Source: Pseudomonas syringae (GTDB taxonomy: Bacteria; Pseudomonadota; Gammaproteobacteria; Pseudomonadales; Pseudomonadaceae). Taken from it: a stretch of 64,000 nt of DNA. The stretch is taken from positions 3,986,001-4,050,000 of the forward strand of contig NZ_CP066265.1 in the NCBI RefSeq assembly GCF_023278085.1, given 5' to 3'. The notes below the pieces were generated by a model that saw nothing but the letters and a program-made list of their open reading frames with translations, was not told the DNA's origin and ran no database searches. Made by a program: the position numbers and the translations under genes. Positions 34,924-43,847 of the stretch are shown one piece after another (position 1 is the first letter of the stretch; every line of letters begins with the position of its first letter).

Positions 34924-35414
34924 TGGAACCTCCCCGAGGTCGCGGTGCTTTCACGCTGCGCTACTGAAGGAGCAGACACATTGGCTGGTGCGCTCGCCGC
35001 GTTGGCCTGCCCCATGAAACCGTGCTCTCGCCACTCTTTTGCCAGGTCGGCAAATGACCTCATCAGCAGCAGCACCCCTTCGGCGGATGCTCGTTCCAGG
35101 CTCACAGAACCCATCAGCAGCACGCGCCCGGTCTGGGCATTCCAGGAAAACACCGGGCTGTGGGCCCCCGAAAACATATGGAAATTGATGTCCATCAACG
35201 CCAGTAATGCGGTGTCACGATTGCGGGCGGGCAACGCGCCCATGTCACCGTAGATCAGCACCGCACGCCCTTCGTCACGGTCCTGATACTGAAGGGTGAA
35301 ATCCACATCACTGATTTTGAAATTGGCAGATTCGTAAAAACGTTCCGGCGCTGAGATCAGGCTGAGCGCGCAGATCTCGTTAATAAGCGTGTGGTACTGA
35401 TCATTGTTTGTCAT
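34920..35414 (-). CDS. shcM: ShcM, type III chaperone for HopM1
   Basis: 164 residues beginning MTNNDQYHTLINEICALSLI. It is an acidic class I chaperone-like protein with a CesT pattern (DVDFTLQYQDRDEGRAVLIYGDMG). It precedes hopM1 with a 4-bp overlap. The C-terminal ~25 residues are Ser/Ala-rich and probably flexible. Start 35414 lies 59 bp after the hrp box. Confidence 0.94.
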   Translation of the reverse strand: MTNNDQYHTLINEICALSLISAPERFYESANFKISDVDFTLQYQDRDEGRAVLIYGDMGALPARNRDTALLALMDINFHMFSGAHSPVFSWNAQTGRVLLMGSVSLERASAEGVLLLMRSFADLAKEWREHGFMGQANAASAPANVSAPSVAQRESTATSGRFQ

Positions 35415-35472
35415 TTCACGGCCTCTGAGTGCGATTTCGGCCACACCAATTTTCTTGTCGGCGTGTACGCAC

Positions 35473-35501
35473 TGAGTCGGAGGAACAGGCTTTTTGGTTC
35501 C
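35473..35501 (-). promoter_or_regulatory. hrp box of shcM-hopM1(-shcE), one mismatch
   Basis: On the minus strand GGAACC, 16 nt, CGACTCA in place of CCACNNA. It is the only non-perfect hrp box in the window. Confidence 0.78.
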
Positions 35502-35566
35502 TTGGCCATGACCAGCCGCTCTGCAACGGGCGTTTTGAAGCCATTGTCATTTGAGACAGGCAAACG

Positions 35567-35594
35567 GGAACCCATCTCCGCGCGGCGCCACTCA
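35567..35594 (+). promoter_or_regulatory. hrp box of hrpW
   Basis: GGAACC, 15 nt, CCACTCA; 123 bp ahead of the hrpW ATG, so the transcript has a leader of about 115 nt. Confidence 0.93.
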
Positions 35595-35716
35595 CCTCAG
35601 GCAAGGTCAGCCCACACCCCTCATCTCTCACCGAACCGGCAGCGATGCGGCGCCTTGCCCTGACAGACCAGGGAGCGGGTGCCGATCCAGTTGTCCACAT
35701 AGCGAGGTAACGCGTC

Positions 35717-36958
35717 ATGAGCATCGGTATTACCCAAAGGCCACTTCAGAACACGCCCCAGGCGCTGGATTTTTCGGCGCTGAATAGCGGTAGCCCGCAA
35801 CAAAGTACGTTGGGTCAACAAGACACTCAGCAAGCCGTGGACCCCGGTGCGCTGCTGTTCAGCAGCGACAAACAGAAAGACGTCACCTTCGGCACACCAG
35901 ACAGCACCGTGCAGAATCCACAAGACAGCAGCAAGAGCAACGACAGTCAATCCAACATCACCAAGTTGATAAGTGCATTGATCATGTCGTTGCTGCAGAT
36001 GCTCACGAACTCCAATAAAAAGCAGGACGCGAGTCAGGATCAGAATGATAGCCAGACGCCTTTTCAGAACAACGGTGGGCTTGGTACGCCGTCAGCCGAT
36101 AGCGGGGGCGGTGGCACACCGGATGCGACAGGTGGCGGTGGCGGTGATACGCCGACCGCAACCGGTGGAGGTGACGGCGGTGGCAGTACCCCGACCGCAA
36201 CAGGTGGTGACGGCGGTGGCACACCCACTGCAACAGGCGGGGGCGATGATGGCGTAACACCGCAAATCACTCCACAACTGGCCAACCCCAACGGCACCTC
36301 AAGTACTGGCCCGGTTTCGGATACCGCGGGTTCTACCGAGCAAGCCGGCAAAGTCAATGTGGTGAAAGACACCATCAAGGTTGGCGCTGGCGAGGTGTTT
36401 GACGGCCACGGCGCTACCTACACCGCCGACAAGTCAATGGGCAACGGAGACCAGGGCGAAAACCAGAAACCCATGTTCGAGCTGGCGGAAGGCGCGACCT
36501 TGAAAAATGTGAATCTGGGTGAGAACGAAGTCGACGGCATCCATGTGAAAGCGAAAAACGCCGAGCAAGTCACCATTGATAACGTGCATGCCCAGAACGT
36601 CGGGGAAGACCTGATCACGGTCAAGGGCGAGGGAGGTGCAGCAGTGACCAACCTGAACATCAAGAACAGCAGCGCCAAAGGCGCAGATGACAAGATCGTC
36701 CAGCTCAACGCCAACACGCACTTGAAAGTCGACGGTTTCAAGGCCGACGACTTCGGGACGATGGTGCGCACCAACGGTGGCAAACAGTTTGACGATATGA
36801 GCATTGAACTGAACGGCGTAGACGCCAACCACGGCAAGTTTGCGCTGGTGAAAAGCGACAGTGAAGATCTGAAGCTGGCAACTGCCAACATCGCCATGAC
36901 CGACGTCAAGCATGCCTACGACAAGACCAAGGCTTCCACCCAGCACACAGAGCTCTGA
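35717..36958 (+). CDS. hrpW: HrpW, harpin with pectate lyase domain
   Basis: 413 residues. The N-terminal ~190 residues are harpin-like: Gln/Ser-rich, with one hydrophobic helix (~78-95) and then a tandem Gly/Thr repeat (TPTATGGGDGG type) near 130-180. From ~205 on it is a class III pectate lyase fold (DTIKVGAGEVFDGHGATYTAD, NVNLGENEVDGIHVKAKN, DNVHAQNVGEDLITVKGEG). No cysteine is present. It probably acts in the plant wall, aiding translocation. A strong terminator lies 22 bp after the stop. Confidence 0.95.
   Translation: MSIGITQRPLQNTPQALDFSALNSGSPQQSTLGQQDTQQAVDPGALLFSSDKQKDVTFGTPDSTVQNPQDSSKSNDSQSNITKLISALIMSLLQMLTNSNKKQDASQDQNDSQTPFQNNGGLGTPSADSGGGGTPDATGGGGGDTPTATGGGDGGGSTPTATGGDGGGTPTATGGGDDGVTPQITPQLANPNGTSSTGPVSDTAGSTEQAGKVNVVKDTIKVGAGEVFDGHGATYTADKSMGNGDQGENQKPMFELAEGATLKNVNLGENEVDGIHVKAKNAEQVTIDNVHAQNVGEDLITVKGEGGAAVTNLNIKNSSAKGADDKIVQLNANTHLKVDGFKADDFGTMVRTNGGKQFDDMSIELNGVDANHGKFALVKSDSEDLKLATANIAMTDVKHAYDKTKASTQHTEL
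36110..36250 (+). repeat. In-frame tandem repeats in the hrpW linker
   Basis: About five imperfect units coding GG-x-TPTATGGG(D)GG lie between the harpin and lyase domains. Such arrays often vary in copy number. Confidence 0.75.
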
Positions 36959-36980
36959 TCCCAGGCAAGCGCTGGCAAGT

Positions 36981-37020
36981 AAAAAGGGGGGCGTATTCTT
37001 TCGAATACGCCCCCCTTTTT
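36981..37020. terminator. Bidirectional terminator between hrpW and hopAA1
   Basis: A perfect 18-bp stem flanked by A5 and T5 with a 4-nt loop (AAAAAGGGGGGCGTATTC / complement). It serves both convergent genes. Confidence 0.92.
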
Positions 37021-37045
37021 CGTTAAAGGCAATCGGTCGAAATGC

Positions 37046-38497
37046 TTATGAGCGCATTGGCTCAAAATGCACTGCGCTCGGCGAACCCGCCGCAATACCA
37101 CCCTCTTCGATGTCAGGCTCGCGAGCATTGCGACGGCGCAAGGTGTCACGCAGGGATGCCCCCGTATTGGCAATCATATCGCCACTTGCGTCTATGCCCG
37201 CCTTGGCCAGCTTGACGGTCTTGTCAGCCACATAACCCGTGCTGCTGGACGCCGCGGTTTTCACCGTATCCTGCAAGAACGATTCGGCCTTTTTCACCGC
37301 TGGGTCTGTTCCGACCGCTGCCGTGGTCCAGCCTGCGAAAACCGCTGCCGAACCTGCCAGGTTGGTCAGTTGACTGACCGCCGCCTTGGTTGCCGGGTCG
37401 GTGATATTTTTGGTCGCCATTTCCTGCAATTTGCCCACTCCGGCAAAACCGCCCGCCAGTGCCAGACCGTTTTGCACCAGGCTGGTGGCCGATACCAGAC
37501 TTCTCACCGCTTTGAGACCGTCGGTGGCGACGTCCAGCGGCAAACCCGCAACCCGCTTGCCGGCATTGAGCGCGGCACCGGAGTAGCTGGCAGATTTGAT
37601 CGCCTTGTAAGCATCGAGCCAGTCGGTTTCTTCATTCAAGTCTGCTTTGGGTTCTTTGTCTTTTATGCCGAGTACAAATGCACCGCCACGCAAATGATCA
37701 CGCGCCTGCACACTGAGCATGCGGTTGCCAAACCCTGCGTTGGCCGCCAGGCCGCCCGCCGCCGCGACGCTGATGTCCACCGCACCCTGCACTTCGGGCC
37801 TTGCAGCCAGTGCAGGAGCCAGCACGGTACGCACTGCATTGCGCGCCGAGTAGGTCTGAATGGCAATCCCCATATCAACAGCCTGGCGCGTCACACCCGG
37901 CGAATGGCGCTTCACCGAAGCGGCCATTGCGTCATGCAGCTTCTCCGGTGGTGTGCTCAGGTAATGCAGGTCACCCGTGGCGCGGTTCATGACGCCGGTA
38001 CCGACCTGATCCATGACGCCCGACAGCGCTCCGGAAATAAGCGGCGTCAGCGGTTTGAGCGGAGTCGGCAGCCAGTCACCCTTGTTGATCGCTGGCTGCA
38101 TGTATTGCAGCACTGACGCAGCGGCAAACGGTGTTGCCCTCAAAGCACCAGAGGCCGCGGTTGCCATGCGGTCGAACTTCTCTGCCTTGGCGAAGGTGTC
38201 GGCGATGCTGGAAGGGGTTTCCCCCTCGTCCATCAGGCGTATGGCGCGACTGTCGATGATGCTGTCGATCTGCTCGTTGTGCGCATGCACGGCGTCATGG
38301 TCAGCGGCCGCACCGGTCAACGGCAGCCTGTGCGCAGCGAATACATGATCTTTCAGGTGATCGGTAATGGCCGTCAGATTGGCCTGCTCGGCCGGGCTGA
38401 GCGTCCGCACCGAACTGGAGGCAAAAGACTCCCGCGCGGAATGGAAGCGCTCCAGTTCAATGCTGGGCTGTGGGCTGCTGGGTCGGTTGATTTGCAT
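37046..38497 (-). CDS. hopAA1: HopAA1, type III effector
   Basis: 483 residues, MQINRPSSPQPSIELERFHSARESF. The Ser/Pro-rich amphipathic N-terminus is typical of secretion signals. The central and C-terminal parts are Ala/Gly-rich with several moderately hydrophobic helices (for example SQLTNLAGSAAVFAGWTTAAVG), suggesting membrane association in the host. It is the last gene of the conserved effector locus. A good ribosome site (GAGGGAATTTCC) precedes the ATG. Confidence 0.94.
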   Translation of the reverse strand: MQINRPSSPQPSIELERFHSARESFASSSVRTLSPAEQANLTAITDHLKDHVFAAHRLPLTGAAADHDAVHAHNEQIDSIIDSRAIRLMDEGETPSSIADTFAKAEKFDRMATAASGALRATPFAAASVLQYMQPAINKGDWLPTPLKPLTPLISGALSGVMDQVGTGVMNRATGDLHYLSTPPEKLHDAMAASVKRHSPGVTRQAVDMGIAIQTYSARNAVRTVLAPALAARPEVQGAVDISVAAAGGLAANAGFGNRMLSVQARDHLRGGAFVLGIKDKEPKADLNEETDWLDAYKAIKSASYSGAALNAGKRVAGLPLDVATDGLKAVRSLVSATSLVQNGLALAGGFAGVGKLQEMATKNITDPATKAAVSQLTNLAGSAAVFAGWTTAAVGTDPAVKKAESFLQDTVKTAASSSTGYVADKTVKLAKAGIDASGDMIANTGASLRDTLRRRNAREPDIEEGGIAAGSPSAVHFEPMRS

Positions 38498-38657
38498 GGA
38501 AATTCCCTCTCGGTCTGCGGAAGTTTGATAGCAACGCGCTGAGACGGGTCTGGCCGGACGACATGCTTGCGGACAGGCAAGGCAATCAGGTGTCGATCCA
38601 AAGCGATGGGGGATTGCGAACGTCCGGGCGCCCGTCAGTGAACAGGACCGACAAGGC

Positions 38658-38686
38658 TGTGTGGTCGCGTATCGGATGGAGGTTCC
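38658..38686 (-). promoter_or_regulatory. hrp box of hopAA1
   Basis: On the minus strand GGAACC, 16 nt, CCACACA. It lies 161 bp ahead of hopAA1, leaving an unusually long ~150-nt leader. The leader holds no gene I can support. Confidence 0.9.
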
Positions 38687-38876
38687 AGCCTTTGGCGTGG
38701 GCGACCATGGCTGTCATAAAACGAAGGCCGGCGTGGCGATATCGGCGAGCCATGTCGACGCTCTCTCGAAGCTATGGAGAATTAAGCGAGCTTTAAGGCT
38801 GGGTGCGTAAGTTTGCAGCGTGACAGGTCAATTGACCGCATACACCCTCTTCCAAACCAGCAAAGGAGTGCCGAAA

Positions 38877-39824
38877 ATGCCTGGTCCGTTTGAAAAAAAA
38901 TGGCGGTGCATCAGCAGAACAGTCACGTATGTTGGCTGGTCGCTGTTCTGGCTGCTGCTCTGGGACGTGGCCGTGACCATGGACTTCATGCTGATACAAA
39001 GCACGGGGTTTATAGATCTCCCGCTGATGCCACTGACCCTGCTGTGTTCGGCGCTGATCGTGCTGATCAGCTTTCGCAATTCGAGCGCCTACAATCGCTG
39101 GTGGGAAGCGCGCACGTTGTGGGGCGCGATGGTCAACAGTTCACGCAGCTTCGGCCGTCAGGTGTTGACCTTGATCGATGGTGAACATGACGACTGCGAC
39201 AATCCGGTCAAGGCAACCCTGTTCAAGCGTCATGTGGCTTACCTGCGAGCTCTGCGCGCGCACCTGAAAGGCAACGTCGGTACGGCAAAACTCGAAGGTC
39301 TGCTGTCACTGGAAGAAATCCACAACGCTTCGCAGAGCAACAACTTCCCCAATGACATTCTGAATGGCTCCGCCGCGATCATCTCGCAAGAGTTTGCCGC
39401 AGGACGAATCGACAGTATCCGCCTCGCCAGACTGGAGTCGACCATGGTCGAGCTGTCCAACTGCCAGGGCGGCATGGAGCGAATCGCCAATACGCCGCTG
39501 CCCTACCCTTACGTCTACTTTCCAAGGCTGTTCAGCACCCTGTTCTGCATCATCATGCCGTTGAGCATGGTCACGACCCTGGGCTGGTTCACCCCTGCCA
39601 TATCGACGGTCGTCGGCTGCATGCTGCTGGCAATGGACCGCATCGGCACAGACTTGCAGGCGCCTTTCGGCAACAGCCAGCACCGGATTCGCATGGAAGA
39701 CCTGTGCAACACCATCGAAAAGAACCTGCGCTCGATGTTTGATGCACCGGAAAAACAGTCGCTGTTGATTGAATCGCAAGGCCAGGGAGGGGCTCCGTGG
39801 CAGATGCATCGACTGGCGGTTTGA
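38877..39824 (+). CDS. Bestrophin-family (RFP-TM) membrane channel
   Basis: 315 residues. The start MPGPFEKKWRCISR follows AAAGGAG; an upstream in-frame ATG is not needed. Membrane helices lie near 18-38 (VGWSLFWLLLWDVAVTMDF), 45-62, 215-235 (FSTLFCIIMPLSMVTTLGWF) and 238-255. The bacterial bestrophin pattern is present: SFRNSSAYNRWWEARTLWG at ~62-80 and a C-terminal DRIGTDLQAPFG. Members conduct ions. It is the first gene outside the effector locus and carries no hrp box, so a T3SS link is not suggested. Confidence 0.88.
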   Translation: MPGPFEKKWRCISRTVTYVGWSLFWLLLWDVAVTMDFMLIQSTGFIDLPLMPLTLLCSALIVLISFRNSSAYNRWWEARTLWGAMVNSSRSFGRQVLTLIDGEHDDCDNPVKATLFKRHVAYLRALRAHLKGNVGTAKLEGLLSLEEIHNASQSNNFPNDILNGSAAIISQEFAAGRIDSIRLARLESTMVELSNCQGGMERIANTPLPYPYVYFPRLFSTLFCIIMPLSMVTTLGWFTPAISTVVGCMLLAMDRIGTDLQAPFGNSQHRIRMEDLCNTIEKNLRSMFDAPEKQSLLIESQGQGGAPWQMHRLAV

Positions 39825-39833
39825 GGATCGCTT

Positions 39834-39855
39834 GCGCTCATCCTTACATGAGCGC
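39834..39855. terminator. Hairpin between convergent genes
   Basis: GCGCTCAT, 6-nt loop, ATGAGCGC; 9 bp after the bestrophin stop and touching the stop of the opposing lipoprotein gene. There is no T run. Confidence 0.45.
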
Positions 39856-40412
39856 TAACGGCCAACCATCACCGACGAACGAACAGGCATGTTCACGTAC
39901 TCGGGGTTCTTTTTCATAAAGCTTTTAACCGCCTGCTCCTGCCGGTCAACCATACAAATGCTCACAGACGGATACGGCACAGAACATTCGCCAAGCGCCA
40001 GGAGCCCGCAACTCATTGCGCCATACAGCGCAGTGGGTCGGGCATCCAGCGAACAGCCATACACCAGTTCGCCCACATAGTTGAGTTCGCCCTGCTTTAC
40101 AGTAAAGCGCAGTGGCCTGCCATAGGCGCCCATTACCCCACGCCGTGACCCTAACCGGTAAAGTTCATACTCCCCGGCGGGCAGCCATGCGGAATAATAG
40201 TCCTTGGCAGCCCAGCCATACGTCTTGCCGGTGTTGATGTCGCGCAACTCAAACCAGGTGCCGAAGTCCCCGCCCTTGATAAGCGCGCCCGCTATCAAAC
40301 CCGCGTTTTGTGCGGAATAAGTTCTGGAGTCCAATGCCATCTCCGCGGGCATTGATGAGCAACCCGCTATCAGACCCGCCAGAAAAACTGCAAGAAGCCG
40401 GCTTGATTTCAA
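39855..40412 (-). CDS. Hypothetical lipoprotein
   Basis: 185 residues from a TTG start (40410-40412), because a TAA lies two codons upstream and no ATG is available. The signal MKSSRLLAVFLAGLIAGC gives an acylated Cys at 18. The mature part looks beta-rich (GTWFELRDINTGKTYGWA, AGEYELYRLG), like small lipoproteins of the DUF2846 type, with four cysteines in the C-terminal half. Function is unknown. It is divergent from the next lipoprotein gene (122 bp gap). Confidence 0.75.
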   Translation of the reverse strand: MKSSRLLAVFLAGLIAGCSSMPAEMALDSRTYSAQNAGLIAGALIKGGDFGTWFELRDINTGKTYGWAAKDYYSAWLPAGEYELYRLGSRRGVMGAYGRPLRFTVKQGELNYVGELVYGCSLDARPTALYGAMSCGLLALGECSVPYPSVSICMVDRQEQAVKSFMKKNPEYVNMPVRSSVMVGR

Positions 40413-40534
40413 ACTCCGTTACCTCTGTCATCTTCGCGGATGCCCGCGCGCAGGAAAAGTACGCTGGACGGCGGTCAAGCCGTTCATTAGCATCGCGGCC
40501 TTCGCCAATTATTTATCAGGGACGACACATTAAC

Positions 40535-41578
40535 ATGCGCAGCTACCCGTCTTTACATGCACTCGGTTTGCTGACTGCCATCACCGCCTCGCTCAGCGGT
40601 TGCAGCTTCAACGGCAGTTATCCGGACGCGACCGAAGCCGATGCGGCGAAGCTGCGTTTTGTCAGCAATGTTGAAAATTCCACCCTCGACCTTTTTGACG
40701 CTGAACATTGCGGCGGCCGGAACACCGGCTTGCTCAACAACCTGTTTGCTGCTGATACCCGGCGCAGAGCCGACATGAGCGTCGCACCTCCGGCCGATGC
40801 AAGAGGCTATCTGGAAATTCGCCTGAAGCCTGAAAGCGAAGTGTTTTACAGAATCAATACCGTGGGTTCGGGCAGCGTTTGCGGTATTGCATTTAACTTC
40901 GCCCCGCAGCGCAACACTGAATACGAGGTGTTCTTCAACCGTCGTGGCTCTGTCTGCACTGCATCGCTAAACAGGCTGGAAAACGTAAACGGTAAGGCCA
41001 TCCGCTCTCCCATACCGCTTGTAGAAAAAGGTCTACCGGCCTGTGCCGGGAGTAACCCTATTTTTCCCAAAGCGGCGGTAGCACTGCCTTCGACCCCTGA
41101 GCGCGACGCGCTGATCGAGCAGATCATCAACGCAAGTATCGTGGCTGACATGAGGCCGGATCCTGACGCAATTACCAGAGAAGTAACGGCTGAAAAAGTA
41201 GACAAGGTCGTCGACGACCGTAAACGCTTGATGGGCATTACCCTGCCTGACACCTATTGGGCGGAATATCGTCAGAACGTCAAACTCTTCGCCACAGAAG
41301 TCACGGGCGTAAAAGAACGGGCGCTCACGCTTTACAAGAATGTTTACCGGAGCCAGTTGCAGTCACTGGATACGGTCCAGATAAAACAACTGGTACCTGA
41401 CAGCGATACAGCCAATCTGACCTGGGCACTGGCGCAGAACAACGCGATGATGGATTACTACCACTCCGCAAACCTGATAGCGCTCAAGGAAGCCGTTTCC
41501 AACAACCTTGTGCGAATGGCCGATCTGGACAGACGCTTCAACGTCTGCAAGCAATATTCCGGCTGCTGGAAAAACTGA
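40535..41578 (+). CDS. Hypothetical lipoprotein
   Basis: 347 residues. The signal MRSYPSLHALGLLTAITASLSGC gives a lipobox with Cys23. Residues ~40-150 appear beta-rich (TLDLFDAEHCGGRN, GYLEIRLKPESEVFYRI) and could share a fold with the divergent neighbour. The second half is helical with no recognised motif and ends CKQYSGCWKN. The ATG at 40535 gives a proper signal peptide; an upstream in-frame extension starting at 40310 would overlap the neighbour. Function is unknown. Confidence 0.75.
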   Translation: MRSYPSLHALGLLTAITASLSGCSFNGSYPDATEADAAKLRFVSNVENSTLDLFDAEHCGGRNTGLLNNLFAADTRRRADMSVAPPADARGYLEIRLKPESEVFYRINTVGSGSVCGIAFNFAPQRNTEYEVFFNRRGSVCTASLNRLENVNGKAIRSPIPLVEKGLPACAGSNPIFPKAAVALPSTPERDALIEQIINASIVADMRPDPDAITREVTAEKVDKVVDDRKRLMGITLPDTYWAEYRQNVKLFATEVTGVKERALTLYKNVYRSQLQSLDTVQIKQLVPDSDTANLTWALAQNNAMMDYYHSANLIALKEAVSNNLVRMADLDRRFNVCKQYSGCWKN

Positions 41579-41690
41579 CAGACAGGATTTGCCTTCAGGG
41601 GCGTGATGATCGTAACTGTGAGTTCAGTGACACGCTGAACGTACTGGCGTGATCTGTATATCCAGCGGCTCGACAAAAGGACACGTCTTA

Positions 41691-42176
41691 ATGCCTATAG
41701 CGAAACTTCACCTCCTGTGCGGCAAGATCGCATCCGGTAAATCAACGCTTGCGAGGTCGCTCGCGGTCGAACATGCAGCCATCCTGCTGAGTGAGGATGA
41801 CTGGCTCTCAAGGCTATACCCTGACGATATCAAGTCAGTGACAGACTACCTGCGACTTGCGCATCGAATTCGCGATGTCGTCGGCCCACTGGTCATCCGT
41901 ATTCTGAAATCAGGCATTGGGGTCGTTCTGGATTTTCCTGCCAATACTCCCGCTGATCGCAAATGGCTCCGAAGTCTGGCAGAGGATGCTCAGGTGTCGC
42001 ACTGTTTGCACTATCTCGAGGTTGACGATGACGTTTGTCTCGCCAGGCTGCACATTCGCAACGACAAGGCCGAGCATGATTTTTCAGCGACCGATACCGA
42101 GTTCAGGCTGATCACCCGTTACTTTCGTATTCCGGATGCAGCGGAAGGACTGGATATTCAAGTGCACCCCTCATGA
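41691..42176 (+). CDS. P-loop ATPase/kinase-like protein
   Basis: 161 residues. Walker A is GKIASGKS at 11-18, followed by SEDDWLSRLYPDD, the acceptor-binding type of loop seen in AAA_33/gluconate-kinase-like small kinases. A Walker-B-like hydrophobic strand VVLDFP is near 82-88, and LARLHIRN in the last third may be the lid. A good site (AAAAGGAC) precedes the ATG. The substrate is not evident. Confidence 0.85.
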   Translation: MPIAKLHLLCGKIASGKSTLARSLAVEHAAILLSEDDWLSRLYPDDIKSVTDYLRLAHRIRDVVGPLVIRILKSGIGVVLDFPANTPADRKWLRSLAEDAQVSHCLHYLEVDDDVCLARLHIRNDKAEHDFSATDTEFRLITRYFRIPDAAEGLDIQVHPS

Positions 42177-42246
42177 GCCAGTTCAGGGCGCTAACACGAT
42201 ATTCAAGCTGATATCATCGCGAAAACTGCAAGCCGGGTAGACGACT

Positions 42247-42411
42247 ATGAATCGCCGCAAAAAAATACAGCAACTGCTAAAAGCTCACGCTAAAAAAGCC
42301 AGCGCAAAACTCGCCCCGGCGAGCAAATCCACCTACGTGAGCAAGGCTGACCGGTTGAAACTGGCGGCGGAATCGGCTCAAGACCCGGTTATTTCCCAAT
42401 CCGGAAGTTGA
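42247..42411 (+). CDS. DUF2986 small lysine-rich protein
   Basis: 54 residues, MNRRKKIQQLLKAHAKKASA, then KLAPASKSTYVSKADRLKL, ending QSGS. The pattern MNRRKKI-x-QLLKAHAKKA is that of the small DUF2986 family of gamma-proteobacteria, whose role is unknown. It is very basic in its first two thirds. The ribosome site is weak. Confidence 0.75.
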   Translation: MNRRKKIQQLLKAHAKKASAKLAPASKSTYVSKADRLKLAAESAQDPVISQSGS

Positions 42412-42496
42412 GACTGGGGCAGGCACTATTGAAAATCCGATGTGCCCGCTTCAGCCGTTAGTTTGCGTAACGGTCCGTCATTGACGACTCGCCAAC

Positions 42497-43123
42497 CTAC
42501 TTGGCAAACGAGTACTCGCCGCCCTGCTCCAGCGCCTTGCGATACGCCGGTCTGCCTTGAAGTCTTTGTACCCACGCCGTGATGTTCGGGTACGACTGGA
42601 GCATGCCCTGAGCCTTGGCGAATTCACCAATAAAGCTCATCTGGATATCCGCGCCACTCAGCTCCTCGCCAAGCAGATAGGGTGTCAGGCCCAATGCTTC
42701 ATTCAGATACCCCAGGTAGTTTGCGAGCTCGGACTGGATGCGCGGATGCAACGGGGCGCCAGCGTCACCCAGGCGTCCGACGTACAGGTTGAGCATCAAC
42801 GGCAGGATGGCTGAACCTTCGGCGAAGTGCAGCCATTGCACGTATTCGTCATAGGTGGCACTGGCCGGATCCGGTTGCAGACGGCCTTCGCCATGGCGGC
42901 GAATCAGGTAGTCGACGATGGCGCCAGACTCGATCAGCACATGGGGACCGTCTTCAATGACCGGCGACTTGCCCAATGGATGGATGGCTTTTAGCTCGGG
43001 CGGCGCGAGGTTGGTTTTCGCGTCGCGCTCATAACGTTTGATCTCATACGGAAGGCCCAGCTCTTCAAGAAGCCAGAGAATACGTTGCGAACGAGAGTTG
43101 TTGAGGTGATGGACGATAATCAT
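42497..43123 (-). CDS. Glutathione S-transferase
   Basis: 208 residues. The N-terminal thioredoxin-like domain (1-~75) begins MIIVHHLNNSRSQRILWLLEELGL and contains GKSPVIED and the glutathione-contact ESGAIVDYL. The C-terminal domain (~85-200) is all-helical with LSGADIQMSFIGEF. It looks full length. Substrate is unknown; a stress or detoxification enzyme is likely. Confidence 0.92.
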   Translation of the reverse strand: MIIVHHLNNSRSQRILWLLEELGLPYEIKRYERDAKTNLAPPELKAIHPLGKSPVIEDGPHVLIESGAIVDYLIRRHGEGRLQPDPASATYDEYVQWLHFAEGSAILPLMLNLYVGRLGDAGAPLHPRIQSELANYLGYLNEALGLTPYLLGEELSGADIQMSFIGEFAKAQGMLQSYPNITAWVQRLQGRPAYRKALEQGGEYSFAK

Positions 43124-43234
43124 GTGGGGCTCCGCTGGGCAAGAGTGGGGGGATATAAGAAAAAGACTGCCATGCTGCCGGGGAGTGCCCTGAAATGAAT
43201 GTCATTCGATGAGCGTGCAACAGGCCCCGGGGAT

Positions 43235-43651
43235 TCAGATGCTTCTGTCGCTGGACGCAGCCACGGGTTCGCCGCGGAGTTCGCGCTCCACTGCGGCTTT
43301 GTCGATCACCGACCAGACCGCAACCACCTTGCCTTCGCTAAAGGTATAAAACACATTTTCAGAAAATCTGATGCGCCGGCCTTGCGTATCCAGCCCCAAG
43401 AACCGGCCTTGTGGCGAGCAATCGAATAACAGCCGGGCAGCCACTTGCGGCGCTTCCACCACCAGAAAATCGACAGTGAAACGCAAGTCGGGGATTATCC
43501 TGACGTCGTTTTCAAGCATCGTCCGATAACCGGACAGGCTGATCCGCTCACCGTTGTAATGCACATCGTCGTCGACGAAGTTACCCAGGTCGTGCCAGCG
43601 GCGATCGTTAAGGCAAGCGATGTAAGCGCGGTATTGTTCGGCGAGATTCAT
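43235..43651 (-). CDS. SnoaL-like (ester cyclase/NTF2 fold) protein
   Basis: 138 residues, MNLAEQYRAYIACLNDRRW, then LGNFVDDDVHYNGERISLSGYR, FTVDFLVVEAPQVAARLLF, and GRRIRFSENVFYTFSEGKVV. This is the SnoaL-type pattern of small polyketide-cyclase-like proteins. The function in this family varies and cannot be given. The start at 43651 is chosen by homology; the 17-codon extension has no family resemblance. Confidence 0.8.
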   Translation of the reverse strand: MNLAEQYRAYIACLNDRRWHDLGNFVDDDVHYNGERISLSGYRTMLENDVRIIPDLRFTVDFLVVEAPQVAARLLFDCSPQGRFLGLDTQGRRIRFSENVFYTFSEGKVVAVWSVIDKAAVERELRGEPVAASSDRSI

Positions 43652-43847
43652 GGTCTTCTCTACTCTGTGAAGAATACTCACCATAGACCCATCGGAGCGC
43701 ATGCGTACATGGACATTGCCTGCACCGAAACCCGCGGTAATTGCATACCCGACCCTGTTTGTAGGGAACTAGCGCGGCTGACATCGCCCTAAGCCTGACA
43801 TCTATGTACTGGCACGACGCTGGTTTCAAGCGAAGGACTTCAGGTTC

